Assembly (NCBI GenBank): GCA_031255115.1
Contig: JAIRTD010000121.1
Span: 1-14,621 of the forward strand
Length of the DNA: 14,621 nucleotides
Source of the DNA: Spirochaetaceae bacterium
GTDB taxonomy: Bacteria; Spirochaetota; Spirochaetia; Treponematales; Breznakiellaceae
Direction of reading: 5' to 3'
The position numbers and the translations under genes were made by a program. The notes beneath the pieces were generated by a model. The model was not told the origin of the DNA. It made no database searches and saw nothing but the letters and a program-made list of their open reading frames with translations. This document shows positions 1-6,685 of the stretch, one piece after another (position 1 is the stretch's first letter; every line of letters begins with the position of its first letter).

Positions 1-297
1 GTCATCGCCGGTATCACCGGTTCATCCTCAGGCGGCGTCCGTATCATGCTCCAGAGCATAGGGGACTACCTGATTCAGTCCGGAGCCAATCTTGAAGTCC
101 TGCACCGGCTGATTTCCGTAGCCGCGGGCTCCCTCGACACCCTGCCCCAGTCGCCGGGTATCTTCCTTACCCTGGCCATGCTGGGCCTGACCCACAAAGA
201 GGCGTATAAGCATCTTTTCTGGACAACCCTGGTAATTCCCCTGATACTGGTTATTATCATGACCGCCGCAGCCTCCGTGGTCTGGCCGGTAGCCTAA
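1..297 (+). CDS. GntP-family permease (gluconate/organic-acid:H+ symporter), C-terminal fragment
   Basis: Partial gene entering from the left edge in frame 1 and ending at TAA 295-297; 98 residues are visible and the start lies outside the window. The fragment shows the conserved end of GntP-type inner-membrane symporters: a Gly/Ser-rich stretch (ITGSSSGG) at the left edge, an EVLHRLISVAAGSLDTLPQS segment, then LTHKEAYK and a final hydrophobic membrane segment of about 22 residues ending in SVVWPVA. The family moves gluconate and related sugar acids or hydroxyacids with protons; substrate cannot be told from this piece. It lies on the same strand as the downstream translation operon but is separated from rimP by 287 bases holding hairpins and a terminator, so it is probably a separate transcription unit. 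Family assignment is fairly secure, substrate unknown. Confidence 0.8.
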   Translation, partial: VIAGITGSSSGGVRIMLQSIGDYLIQSGANLEVLHRLISVAAGSLDTLPQSPGIFLTLAMLGLTHKEAYKHLFWTTLVIPLILVIIMTAAASVVWPVA

Positions 298-313
298 CAT
301 CTGTAGATAAGAC

Positions 314-355
314 GGCAGTGTCTGTCTGTACTGTGGATGGTATAGACAGACTGCC
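314..355 (+). other. Imperfect inverted repeat after the permease gene
   Basis: The left arm 314-327 (GGCAGTGTCTGTCT) pairs with the right arm 344-355 (AGACAGACTGCC) apart from a two-base bulge, around a 16-base loop. It lies 16 bases after the permease stop codon. No T-tract follows on the + strand (the next bases are TTAAAAAAG), so it is not a textbook intrinsic terminator. It may protect the 3' end of the permease mRNA or form part of a larger structured RNA. Confidence 0.45.
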
Positions 356-371
356 TTAAAAAAGTAATCGC

Positions 372-395
372 GCCTGTTTGGGGCGGCAAACAGGC
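372..395. promoter_or_regulatory. Perfect 9-bp inverted repeat abutting a TTGACA box (possible operator or hairpin)
   Basis: GCCTGTTTG (372-380) and CAAACAGGC (387-395) are perfect reverse complements around the loop GGGCGG. The right arm ends one base before the TTGACA hexamer at 397-402. As DNA this could be a binding site for a dimeric regulator next to a promoter. As RNA it would be a stable stem-loop at the end of the upstream transcript, although no T-tract follows it. The sequence cannot separate these options. Confidence 0.5.
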
Positions 396-396
396 C

Positions 397-425
397 TTGA
401 CAAAAAAGTATAATTTCAGTACTGT
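397..425 (+). promoter_or_regulatory. Candidate sigma-70-type promoter for the rimP-nusA operon
   Basis: A perfect -35 hexamer TTGACA (397-402) is followed, 17 bases later, by TACTGT (420-425), which keeps the key T, A and final T of a -10 box; transcription would begin near 432. A perfect TATAAT at 409-414 lies only 6 bases after TTGACA, so the two cannot work together, and nothing like a -35 box stands 16-18 bases before TATAAT. Either pairing would start upstream of the terminator at 453-482. Confidence 0.5.
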
Positions 426-452
426 AAAGTCGACAATTAAGATTCTCATAAT

Positions 453-482
453 AAAAAGAGTCGGTCAAACGGCTCTTTTTTT
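453..482 (+). terminator. Rho-independent terminator upstream of rimP
   Basis: AAAAAGAGTCG (453-463) pairs fully with CGGCTCTTTTT (470-480), with one T-G wobble, around the loop GTCAAA. The run of T continues to 482. The A-rich left arm also makes it a possible terminator on the opposite strand. It lies downstream of the candidate promoter and about 100 bases before the rimP start, so it may be a leader attenuator instead of, or as well as, the end of upstream transcription. Confidence 0.85.
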
Positions 483-574
483 ATAGGAAAAGGCGCGTTG
501 CGCGGATTTTGCCGGAATACGGCGGGTCCGGCCGCCTGCGGGAGCGGATTACAGGCCGCCCTGTTCGCTAAAAA

Positions 575-579
575 GGAAG
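575..579 (+). promoter_or_regulatory. Ribosome binding site fixing the rimP start
   Basis: GGAAG within AAAAGGAAG lies 5 bases before GTG at 585. It supports that codon over the farther upstream TTG at 498, which has no comparable site and would add 29 residues unlike the family. Confidence 0.65.
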
Positions 580-584
580 CTCCG

Positions 585-1085
585 GTGCGTTTTACTCCCC
601 GGCTCAAGGATGAACTTTTTGGGTCTCTGGAAAAACTTGCCGGGGGCCTTGGCCTGGTTCTGGTGGATCTGTCCGCTTCGCCCCACCGGGGAAGCGTCCA
701 GGTAAAACTGACGGTGTACAAACCCGGCAATATGGGGATAGACGACTGTTCTACCCTGCACCGGGCGGCCCTGCCCCGGCTGGAACTGGCTTTTCCCGGA
801 AAGGACCTCTATGTAGAGGTATCCTCGCCGGGCATAGACCGGGTCATTAAGGACGGCAGCGAATTCGCCTGCTATATCGGCAGGGGGCTCCGCTGTTTCA
901 GGACCGATATTTCTGACTGGCAGGAAGGGATACTGGTTTTTTCCGATGAGGAAAAGATAGTAATAAAAGGAAAAGGCGGTGAGACTGCATTACCCTATGC
1001 GATTATCGCCAAGGCAAAATTATGCGATGTTCCCGAGGAGACGGCCAAAAAAGGCGGAAAAGCCGGGACGGGCGCTTCTCCGTAA
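585..1085 (+). CDS. rimP: Ribosome maturation factor RimP
   Basis: A 166-residue protein that binds the 30S precursor and assists assembly of the small subunit. The N-terminal alpha/beta domain carries the family hallmarks: GLGLVLVDLSASPHRG near residues 21-36, then IDDCSTLHRA and the highly conserved EVSSPGIDRVIK. The smaller C-terminal SH3-like barrel follows (GRGLRCFRTD to ALPYAIIAKAKL), ending in a Lys/Gly-rich tail. I chose GTG 585 because of the GGAAG site 5 bases upstream and because the protein then begins with the usual short helix; an open frame reaches a TTG at 498 but its extra residues are not family-like. rimP next to nusA is a near-universal bacterial arrangement. Only 30 bases separate its stop from nusA. 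Confidence 0.93.
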   Translation: MRFTPRLKDELFGSLEKLAGGLGLVLVDLSASPHRGSVQVKLTVYKPGNMGIDDCSTLHRAALPRLELAFPGKDLYVEVSSPGIDRVIKDGSEFACYIGRGLRCFRTDISDWQEGILVFSDEEKIVIKGKGGETALPYAIIAKAKLCDVPEETAKKGGKAGTGASP

Positions 1086-1100
1086 CGGACATTTTTTTCG

Positions 1101-1106
1101 AGGAGG
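1101..1106 (+). promoter_or_regulatory. Ribosome binding site of nusA
   Basis: A perfect AGGAGG lies 9 bases before GTG 1116. It favours this start over the in-frame ATG at 1128, which would be 21 bases away. A T7 run (1092-1098) lies just upstream. Confidence 0.75.
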
Positions 1107-1115
1107 TTTAGACCT

Positions 1116-2765
1116 GTGGCAACAGATATGAGCGACGCGATACGTCAGATAATACAGGATCGCGGAATTTCTGAGGAGCTTGTCTTAAAAACAATAGAGA
1201 ATACCCTCCTGGCGGCGTACAAGCGCCGTTTTGGAGAAAACGATAACGCCGTTGTCCGCTTTAGCGACGACAACCGCGAGGTTTCAATTTATGCCAAAAA
1301 GAAGATAGTCGACACTGCCTACGACGCTGTTCGTGAGATAGAGCTCGAAGACGCCAGGGAATTAAACCCCGAGGGGGAAATAGGCGACGAACTGCTCATC
1401 GAGGTGGACCCCAAGGACTTTGACCGCATATCGGTACAGAGCGCCAAGCAGACCGCCCATCAGACCATACGGGAAATACAAAAAGACAGCCTCTATTCAG
1501 AATACAAGGACAAGGTCGGCGAGATAATCATCGGCTACTACCAGCGGGAAAGGAACGGAACCATTTATGTTGATCTGGGCAAGGTTGAAGGCACGCTGCC
1601 CAAAAAATTCCAGAGCCCCAGGGAAGTGTACCATGTCAACGACCGTATCAAGGCCCTGATTACCGAGGTGAGCAAAACCCCGGCGGGGCTCCAGGTGGTG
1701 CTTTCCAGAACCAATACCGATTTTGTCAGGGCTATCTTTGAACTTGAGGTTCCCGAAGTCTATGACAAAACCGTCGAAATACACAAGATAGTCAGGGAAC
1801 CGGGCTACAGAACCAAACTGGCCGTATACTCCAACCGCGAAGACGTGGACCCGGTAGGCGCCTGCGTCGGCCTCAAGGGTGTGCGCATACAGGCGGTGAT
1901 ACGGGAACTCGAAGGCGAAAAAATCGACATACTCAAATACGATCCCGACCCCCGCCGCTTTATCAAAAACGCCCTGTCTCCCGCCGAGGTGCGGGACGTG
2001 GTGGTGCTTGACGAGGGTAAACACCAGGCCCTGGCCGTGGTAAACGAATCCCAGCTTTCCCTTGCCATTGGCAAACAGGGCCTTAATGTACGCCTGGCCA
2101 ACAGGCTTGTTGACTGGAACATAGACGTCAAGACCGAGGAACAGTTCCTCGAAATGGATATAGCAGCCGAATCCCGCAGGGCGGTCTCGGAGCTCTTTGG
2201 CGAGTATGAAGAAGAAATATCGAGGATTTCAGAACTTCCCGGCGTTGACGAAGCCCTTGCCGGGGCGCTCAAGAAAAACAACATTGAATTCATCGAAGAC
2301 TATCTCGCCCTGAGCGGGGAGCAGCTTGCTTCCCTCGAAGGCGTTACCGCGGAACAGCTTGAAGCGCTGCAAAAACTTATCGAAGAAAATGTTGAAATCG
2401 TCGAAGAGGACTACGAAGCGCCTTCCGGCGAAGAAAAAGCGCCGGAAACAACGGATGCAAGTGACGCGGCTGAAGACGGGGGAGAGGCTTCATCTGAAGA
2501 AGCGTCCGAAGAAGCGGCCGGAGAAGCGGCCGGAGAAGCGTCCGAAGAAACGGCCGAAGAAACGGAAGAAGAAGTTGATGATGAAGAAGAAGACGAGGCC
2601 CCGGAGGAATACGAATGTCCTGAATGCGGCGCAAAGATAACCACAGATATGACCAGTTGTCCCAACTGCGGCATAGGGCTGAGTTTTGAATATGAAGAGG
2701 ACCAGAAAACGCTTGAGTCAAAGGGCTTTACCGGTTACGGTTTAACAAAGGTGGAACATGGCTGA
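1116..2765 (+). CDS. nusA: Transcription termination/antitermination factor NusA with acidic tail and zinc ribbon
   Basis: A 549-residue RNA polymerase-binding factor controlling pausing, termination and antitermination. Domains in order: N-terminal polymerase-binding domain (about 1-125); S1 RNA-binding domain (about 134-200, from VGEIIIGYY); KH1 with GLKG at 252-255; KH2 with GKQG at 319-322; one helix-hairpin-helix region (about 368-425, ISELPGVDEALAGAL). Then comes an unusual end: a Glu/Ala-rich low-complexity linker (about 430-498) and a compact four-cysteine module, C501-x2-C504-x10-C515-x2-C518, of zinc-ribbon type, followed by about 30 residues. The linker is encoded by 12-base tandem repeats. 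GTG start is set by AGGAGG. The last 8 bases overlap infB, suggesting translational coupling. The ylxR and ylxQ genes often found between nusA and infB in Firmicutes are absent. Confidence 0.97.
   Translation: MATDMSDAIRQIIQDRGISEELVLKTIENTLLAAYKRRFGENDNAVVRFSDDNREVSIYAKKKIVDTAYDAVREIELEDARELNPEGEIGDELLIEVDPKDFDRISVQSAKQTAHQTIREIQKDSLYSEYKDKVGEIIIGYYQRERNGTIYVDLGKVEGTLPKKFQSPREVYHVNDRIKALITEVSKTPAGLQVVLSRTNTDFVRAIFELEVPEVYDKTVEIHKIVREPGYRTKLAVYSNREDVDPVGACVGLKGVRIQAVIRELEGEKIDILKYDPDPRRFIKNALSPAEVRDVVVLDEGKHQALAVVNESQLSLAIGKQGLNVRLANRLVDWNIDVKTEEQFLEMDIAAESRRAVSELFGEYEEEISRISELPGVDEALAGALKKNNIEFIEDYLALSGEQLASLEGVTAEQLEALQKLIEENVEIVEEDYEAPSGEEKAPETTDASDAAEDGGEASSEEASEEAAGEAAGEASEETAEETEEEVDDEEEDEAPEEYECPECGAKITTDMTSCPNCGIGLSFEYEEDQKTLESKGFTGYGLTKVEHG
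2502..2561 (+). repeat. 12-base tandem repeat in the nusA acidic linker
   Basis: Five consecutive 12-base units of the form (G/A)CG-(T/G)CC-G(A/G)A-GAA encode A-S-E-E, A-A-G-E, A-A-G-E, A-S-E-E and T-A-E-E. Degenerate part-units flank them (TCA-TCT-GAA-GAA before, ACG-GAA-GAA after). Each unit is four codons, so changes in copy number would keep the reading frame. Confidence 0.85.
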
Positions 2766-5298
2766 GGAATTGGAAAACACCCAGAAACCAAAAGTGGAAT
2801 TGATTAAACACGCGAAGTCTGAAGCTGACCAGGACGGCGGCAAAAGCCAGTCCGGCGATTCAGGGGAACGCCGCAAGGTGGTGGTGGTAAAAAAGAAACC
2901 CGCCGCGCTTCCATCAACGGCGGGTAAAAAGACTCAGCCCAAGGTGCGTCCCGTGCCTGTCCAGGGAGAGACGGAAAACGTCCCGGAAAAAACCGCGCCC
3001 GCCGGAGAAAAAGCACCCAGGCAAAAGACCGGCCCGGCGCCTGAAAAAACAGAAGGCGGCGTATCGGCCCTCCCCGCGACGCAGCGGCCCGCTGTCGCCG
3101 CCGGAAGAGTAGGCGGAAGACCTGTAGGTCCCCGGCCCAACAGGGACACTCCCTTTCCCCAGCGGCCCCAGGGCGCGGCAGGTCGTGTTGGCGGCCGTCC
3201 CGTAGGCGGTCCGGGCGGCTTCCGTTCTGAGGGCGGCCGTTCCGACGGCTTCCGGCCCCAGGGCCAGCGTTCCTTTGGCCCGCCCCGGGGCGACAGGCCT
3301 CCGGCCGGCGGCCGTCCGGGGAATTTCCAGGGCAGGGGCGGTCCGCCCCGTGGTCCCGGCAACAGAGGCCCGGGCATGAGACCGGGCTCCGCTCCGGCGG
3401 TTCCCCCTATTGGAGAGAACAAGGGCCCGGTAAAAAAGGCCTTTAAGGCCAAAAAGCCCATTTACCAGAAAAAGGAAAAAGAACACGAGATGGAGGAAAA
3501 ACTCCTCCAGACCAAGAAGAAGATAAGCCATATCGCCAATCCGGTGCCCAAATCCATTGATATAATGGAGGTCATTTCGGTGTCCGAACTGGCCCGCAAG
3601 ATGAACCTCAAGGCTTCGGATCTTATCCAGAAGCTCATGTCTATGGGCATGATGGTAACCATAAACCAGCAGATAGACGCCGAAACCGCCACCCTCCTGG
3701 CCGCTGAATTCGGCGCCGATGTAAAGATAGTCAGCCTCTACGACGAAACCGTCATAGACACCGGCAAGGACGACGACGCCACGATGGAGGCCCGTCCCCC
3801 GGTGGTAACGGTCATGGGCCATGTCGACCACGGCAAGACCAAGCTCCTCGACGCCATACGGAGCGCCGACGTGGTTTCCGGCGAATTCGGCGGCATTACC
3901 CAGCATATAGGCGCGTATATGGTGGACACCGCCGGCGGCAGAATCACCTTCCTTGATACGCCCGGCCATGAGGCCTTTACCCGCATGCGGGCAAGGGGCG
4001 CCCAGGTAACCGACATTGTGGTCCTTGTCGTGGCCGCCGACGACGGCGTTATGCCTCAGACCATAGAGGCCATCAACCACGCCAAAGAAGCCGAAGTTCC
4101 CATCATCGTCGCGGTAAACAAAATTGACAAGGCCGAGGCCAATCCCGACCGGGTCAAGACCCAGCTTTCCGATCTGGGACTCATGCCTGAGGAATGGGGC
4201 GGACAGACCATGTTTGTCGAACTTTCAGCGTTAAAGAAAGAAGGCATAGACAAACTCATTGACGCCATACTCCTTGAGGCCGAAGTTTTGGAACTCAAGG
4301 CCAATTACCACAGGACCGCCGAAGGCAAGGTTCTTGAGTCCCGCATAGACCACGGCAGGGGCATTGTGGCTACGGTCATTGTCGAGCGGGGAACCCTCAC
4401 CATAGGCGATTCCTTTGTAGCCGGTATCTGGCCGGGCAAGGTCAGGGCCCTCTTTAATGACAAGGGAGAAAAAGTCAGCGAGGCGGCTCCGGCAATGCCT
4501 GTAGAAGTTCTCGGCTTTGAGGGCATACCCGACGCGGGAGACCCGCTCCAGGTCGTCGATGACGAAAAGAGCGCCCGGGGCATTTCCGCCAAACGCCAGG
4601 AACTCAAACGTTTTGAGGACGCCAAGAATGTCAGAAAGATAACCCTTGACAACCTGTACGACACGATAAGCGACGGCGAGATTCAGGAACTTAAAGTGAT
4701 CATCAAAGGCGATGTCCAGGGTTCCGTTGAGGCCCTGCGATCGAGCCTGGAAAAACTCTCCACCAGGGAAATCAGGCTTAACGTGATACAGGCCCTTCCC
4801 GGCGCGATCAATGAAGGCGACGTGGATCTGGCCATAGCCTCTAACGCCATTATCATAGGCTTTAATGTCAGGCCGACACCCAAGGCCAAGCTCCTGGCCG
4901 ATTCGGAAAAGGTCGACATCAGAAAGTACAATATCATTTACAAGGCCGTAGAAGAAATAAAACAGGCTATGGAGGGCATGCTCAAGCCCGATACCAAAGA
5001 AGAAGTCATCGCCCAGGTCGAAGTCAGGGAAACCTTCAAGGTTCCCAAGGCGGGAATCATCGCCGGCTGCTATGTCCAGAGCGGTCTCGTCAAGCGAAGC
5101 GCCAGTATCAATGTCATACGGGAAGCCATAGTCATACATACAGGCAAGATATCTTCCCTCAGGCGTTTTAAGGACGATGTCCGCGAAGTTGCGGCTAACT
5201 TTGAATGCGGCATAGGTATTGAGGGCTTTGACGATATACAGACCGGCGATCAGTTTGAGGTGTTCGAAATAGTCGAAGTGGCAAGAAAACTTAGTTAG
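2758..5298 (+). CDS. infB: Translation initiation factor IF-2
   Basis: An 846-residue GTPase that brings fMet-tRNA to the 30S subunit and promotes 50S joining. The first 225 or so residues are disordered: Lys/Glu-rich, then strongly Gly/Arg/Pro-rich (about 115-225). A Lys/Glu-rich helix and the IF2 N-terminal fold follow ([21 protein letters not shown]). The GTPase domain has G1 GHVDHGKT at 354-361, G2 from [10 protein letters not shown] at 378, G3 DTPGH at 400-404, G4 NKID at 454-457 and a G5-like SALKKEG. Domain II, domain III and the fMet-tRNA-binding C domain complete it (GVFEIVEV-type end, here [14 protein letters not shown]). The ATG sits inside the nusA end, with AAAGGTGG just upstream. 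Total length is normal for the family; the Arg/Gly-rich section is the distinctive part. Confidence 0.98.
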   Translation: MAEELENTQKPKVELIKHAKSEADQDGGKSQSGDSGERRKVVVVKKKPAALPSTAGKKTQPKVRPVPVQGETENVPEKTAPAGEKAPRQKTGPAPEKTEGGVSALPATQRPAVAAGRVGGRPVGPRPNRDTPFPQRPQGAAGRVGGRPVGGPGGFRSEGGRSDGFRPQGQRSFGPPRGDRPPAGGRPGNFQGRGGPPRGPGNRGPGMRPGSAPAVPPIGENKGPVKKAFKAKKPIYQKKEKEHEMEEKLLQTKKKISHIANPVPKSIDIMEVISVSELARKMNLKASDLIQKLMSMGMMVTINQQIDAETATLLAAEFGADVKIVSLYDETVIDTGKDDDATMEARPPVVTVMGHVDHGKTKLLDAIRSADVVSGEFGGITQHIGAYMVDTAGGRITFLDTPGHEAFTRMRARGAQVTDIVVLVVAADDGVMPQTIEAINHAKEAEVPIIVAVNKIDKAEANPDRVKTQLSDLGLMPEEWGGQTMFVELSALKKEGIDKLIDAILLEAEVLELKANYHRTAEGKVLESRIDHGRGIVATVIVERGTLTIGDSFVAGIWPGKVRALFNDKGEKVSEAAPAMPVEVLGFEGIPDAGDPLQVVDDEKSARGISAKRQELKRFEDAKNVRKITLDNLYDTISDGEIQELKVIIKGDVQGSVEALRSSLEKLSTREIRLNVIQALPGAINEGDVDLAIASNAIIIGFNVRPTPKAKLLADSEKVDIRKYNIIYKAVEEIKQAMEGMLKPDTKEEVIAQVEVRETFKVPKAGIIAGCYVQSGLVKRSASINVIREAIVIHTGKISSLRRFKDDVREVAANFECGIGIEGFDDIQTGDQFEVFEIVEVARKLS
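3097..3207 (+). repeat. Peptide-level repeat in the IF-2 N-terminal region
   Basis: The 11-residue sequence [11 protein letters not shown] occurs twice, encoded at 3097-3129 and 3175-3207 (26 codons apart). Nine of the eleven codons differ synonymously between copies, so the repeat is preserved as protein and not as a recent DNA duplication. It opens an Arg/Gly/Pro-rich stretch running to about 3400. Confidence 0.75.
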
Positions 5299-5331
5299 CC
5301 GAAAGGCGCTGTCCGGGAATTTGGTTGCTTT

Positions 5332-5697
5332 ATGGCAGAGTATCGTTTGGAACGTGTTGGGCATCTTATGCAGGAAAAGATAGGGGCCCTTATTGTCGAA
5401 GGAAAAATCAAGGATCCCAGGGTGGATTCGTTTCTCACCGTTACCCGTATCGAGGTTTCCCGGGATCTCGGTTACGCGGATGTTTTTGTTTCAAGCTATA
5501 AAACTACCGAAGGACTTAAAAAAGGGGTAGCCGGGCTTAACAGCGCGGCGGGTTTTATCCAGTCCAGACTTGCCCGGGACATGCATATACGGGTAACCCC
5601 CCGTCTCCGTTTTCACGAGGATCCCGGCATCAGGGCCGGCTTTGAAATGACGCAGAAAATTAAGGATCTCACCCGTGAAGAAAAGCAGCCGGAGTAA
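5332..5697 (+). CDS. rbfA: 30S ribosome-binding factor A
   Basis: A 121-residue single-domain KH-fold protein that acts late in 30S assembly, near helix 1 of 16S rRNA. Family landmarks are the opening RLERVGHLMQEKIGALI helix, the IKDPRVDSFLTVTRIEVSRDLGYADVFVS strand-turn-strand, and the closing RVTPRLRFHEDPGIRAGFEM. Length is typical. It starts 33 bases after infB. No good ribosome binding site is visible (only GGGA 13 bases upstream), so translation may depend on reinitiation from infB, but no alternative in-frame start codon lies nearby. The last 23 bases overlap truB. Confidence 0.95.
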   Translation: MAEYRLERVGHLMQEKIGALIVEGKIKDPRVDSFLTVTRIEVSRDLGYADVFVSSYKTTEGLKKGVAGLNSAAGFIQSRLARDMHIRVTPRLRFHEDPGIRAGFEMTQKIKDLTREEKQPE

Positions 5698-6685
5698 ATA
5701 TTCAGGTTATATACTGCTCAACAAAAAGCCGGGGATAGCTTCCTTTGATTCTCTGGGGAGGATTAAAAGGGCCCTTGAAACGGGAAAGGTAGGCCACGCG
5801 GGAACCCTGGACAGTTTTGCCCAGGGGCTTCTCATTGTGCTTGTGGGAAGGGCCACAAGGCTTGCCTCCTGGTTTTCCGACTCGGTCAAAAGTTACCGGG
5901 GAACCATACTCTTTGGCGAAGAAACCGCCACCCTTGACGGAGAAGGCGAAGTCATAGCCCGCGCCGAGCCGCCCTCCCGGCAGGCCCTGGAAAAAGCGCT
6001 GCCTGATTTTTCAGGCGACATACTGCAGGCGCCGCCGGCTTACTCGGCGCTTCATATTAAGGGCGAGCGCGCCTACGCCCTTGCCCGCAGGGGCGTAGAA
6101 CCGGTTATGGAAAAAAGGCCGGTTACGGTCTACGAACTGACCCTTGACGCCTATGAGAGCCCCCTTGGAGAAATAACGGTACGTTGTTCCAAAGGAACCT
6201 ATATCAGATCCCTGGCCCGGGACCTTGCATTGGCCGCCGGTTCCCGGGGCCGTCTTGTTTCCCTTACCCGTACCGCCATAGGGGGGTTCAGCCTTGATGA
6301 CGCCCTTTGTTTTGACGGGGACGACGACGAGATCCGCGCCGCGCTAAAACCCATTGATAAAGCAAGCCTGGCCCGCCTTGGGCTTCCCGTGTTTGAGCTT
6401 GACGAAAAAGCGGCCCTTGCCATGCTGCACGGCAGGCCCCTTGACCCCCTTTCCCTTATCCCCTGCGGCGCGGCGGACGCCGAAGATACGGGCCTTGTTC
6501 CCGGTCCGCTGGGCGTGTTTTCGGCAGGCCGGGGGTTTTTGGGGATACTTGAATACCAGGACGGCGTTCTCAGGTCCCGCTGCGTCTATGCCCAGGACGA
6601 AACGGCTTCCCGGCCGGTGGAAATGTCCGGGCCCCAAAGCCGCTTTCAGACTGTTTCCCCGGAGGAGCGCCGTGCGAATATCTAG
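5675..6685 (+). CDS. truB: tRNA pseudouridine(55) synthase TruB
   Basis: A 336-residue enzyme that isomerises U55 to pseudouridine in the T-loop of tRNAs. The catalytic segment GHAGTLDSFAQGLL places the nucleophilic aspartate at D46; the family usually has Pro where this protein has Ser47. SYRGTILFGEETATLDGEGEV, a PPAYSALHIKGERAYALAR motif and KGTYIRSLARDLA are the other conserved blocks. The C-terminal third (about 250-336, with LHGRPL and GVFSAGRGFLGILE) resembles the TruB RNA-binding end domain. The start is GTG 5675, preceded by AAGGA 8 bases upstream, inside the rbfA end (23-base overlap). Its final 14 bases overlap ribF. The rbfA-truB-ribF order is widely conserved. Confidence 0.96.
   Translation: MKKSSRSKYSGYILLNKKPGIASFDSLGRIKRALETGKVGHAGTLDSFAQGLLIVLVGRATRLASWFSDSVKSYRGTILFGEETATLDGEGEVIARAEPPSRQALEKALPDFSGDILQAPPAYSALHIKGERAYALARRGVEPVMEKRPVTVYELTLDAYESPLGEITVRCSKGTYIRSLARDLALAAGSRGRLVSLTRTAIGGFSLDDALCFDGDDDEIRAALKPIDKASLARLGLPVFELDEKAALAMLHGRPLDPLSLIPCGAADAEDTGLVPGPLGVFSAGRGFLGILEYQDGVLRSRCVYAQDETASRPVEMSGPQSRFQTVSPEERRANI
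6661..6667 (+). promoter_or_regulatory. Ribosome binding site fixing the ribF start
   Basis: GGAGGAG inside the truB end stands 4-6 bases before GTG 6672. It decides the ribF start against an open frame extending upstream to 6354 through truB. Confidence 0.8.

Larger units (their letters stand above)
432..584 (+). promoter_or_regulatory. Predicted 5' leader of rimP-nusA mRNA
   Basis: Non-coding stretch between the predicted transcription start and the rimP GTG. It holds an intrinsic terminator (453-482) and then about 100 GC-rich bases, including a short GGCGG/CCGCC stem near 522-540. I see no second promoter between the terminator and rimP, so transcripts starting at the candidate promoter would have to read through the terminator to reach rimP. 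A weak alternative pairing (441-447 with 458-462) could compete with the terminator stem, but it is only 5 bp with a bulge. Confidence 0.35.

Noticed and set aside
409..414. Perfect TATAAT as the main -10 box of the rimP promoter
   Set aside because: TTGACA is only 6 bases upstream, no -35-like hexamer lies 16-18 bases before it, and there is no TGn extension. It remains an unproven alternative to TACTGT at 420-425.
498..584. Upstream extension of rimP from a TTG start
   Set aside because: The added 29 residues are not RimP-like and lie in a GC-rich leader just after a terminator; GTG 585 has the better binding site.
1066..1098. Possible terminator between rimP and nusA (ACGG...CCGT and a T7 run)
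   Set aside because: The stem is only 4 bp and the T-run begins 8 bases after it, so it does not form a credible intrinsic terminator.
2326..2640. Arg/Lys/Pro-rich +1 frame across the nusA linker
   Set aside because: It is the shifted reading of the GAA-rich 12-base repeat; no start signal or homology supports it.
2914..4080. Long open frame of 388 codons on the minus strand opposite infB
   Set aside because: It mirrors the strongly biased codons of infB, has no recognisable domain and no binding site. The + strand frame there is unquestionably IF-2.
4231..5364. Minus-strand open frame of 377 codons across the infB end
   Set aside because: Shadow of infB codon bias; its translation is low in recognisable motifs and it runs into the rbfA start.
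6354..6671. Upstream extension of the ribF frame through truB
   Set aside because: It overlaps well-supported truB sequence, and RibF homology with a strong binding site begins at 6672.
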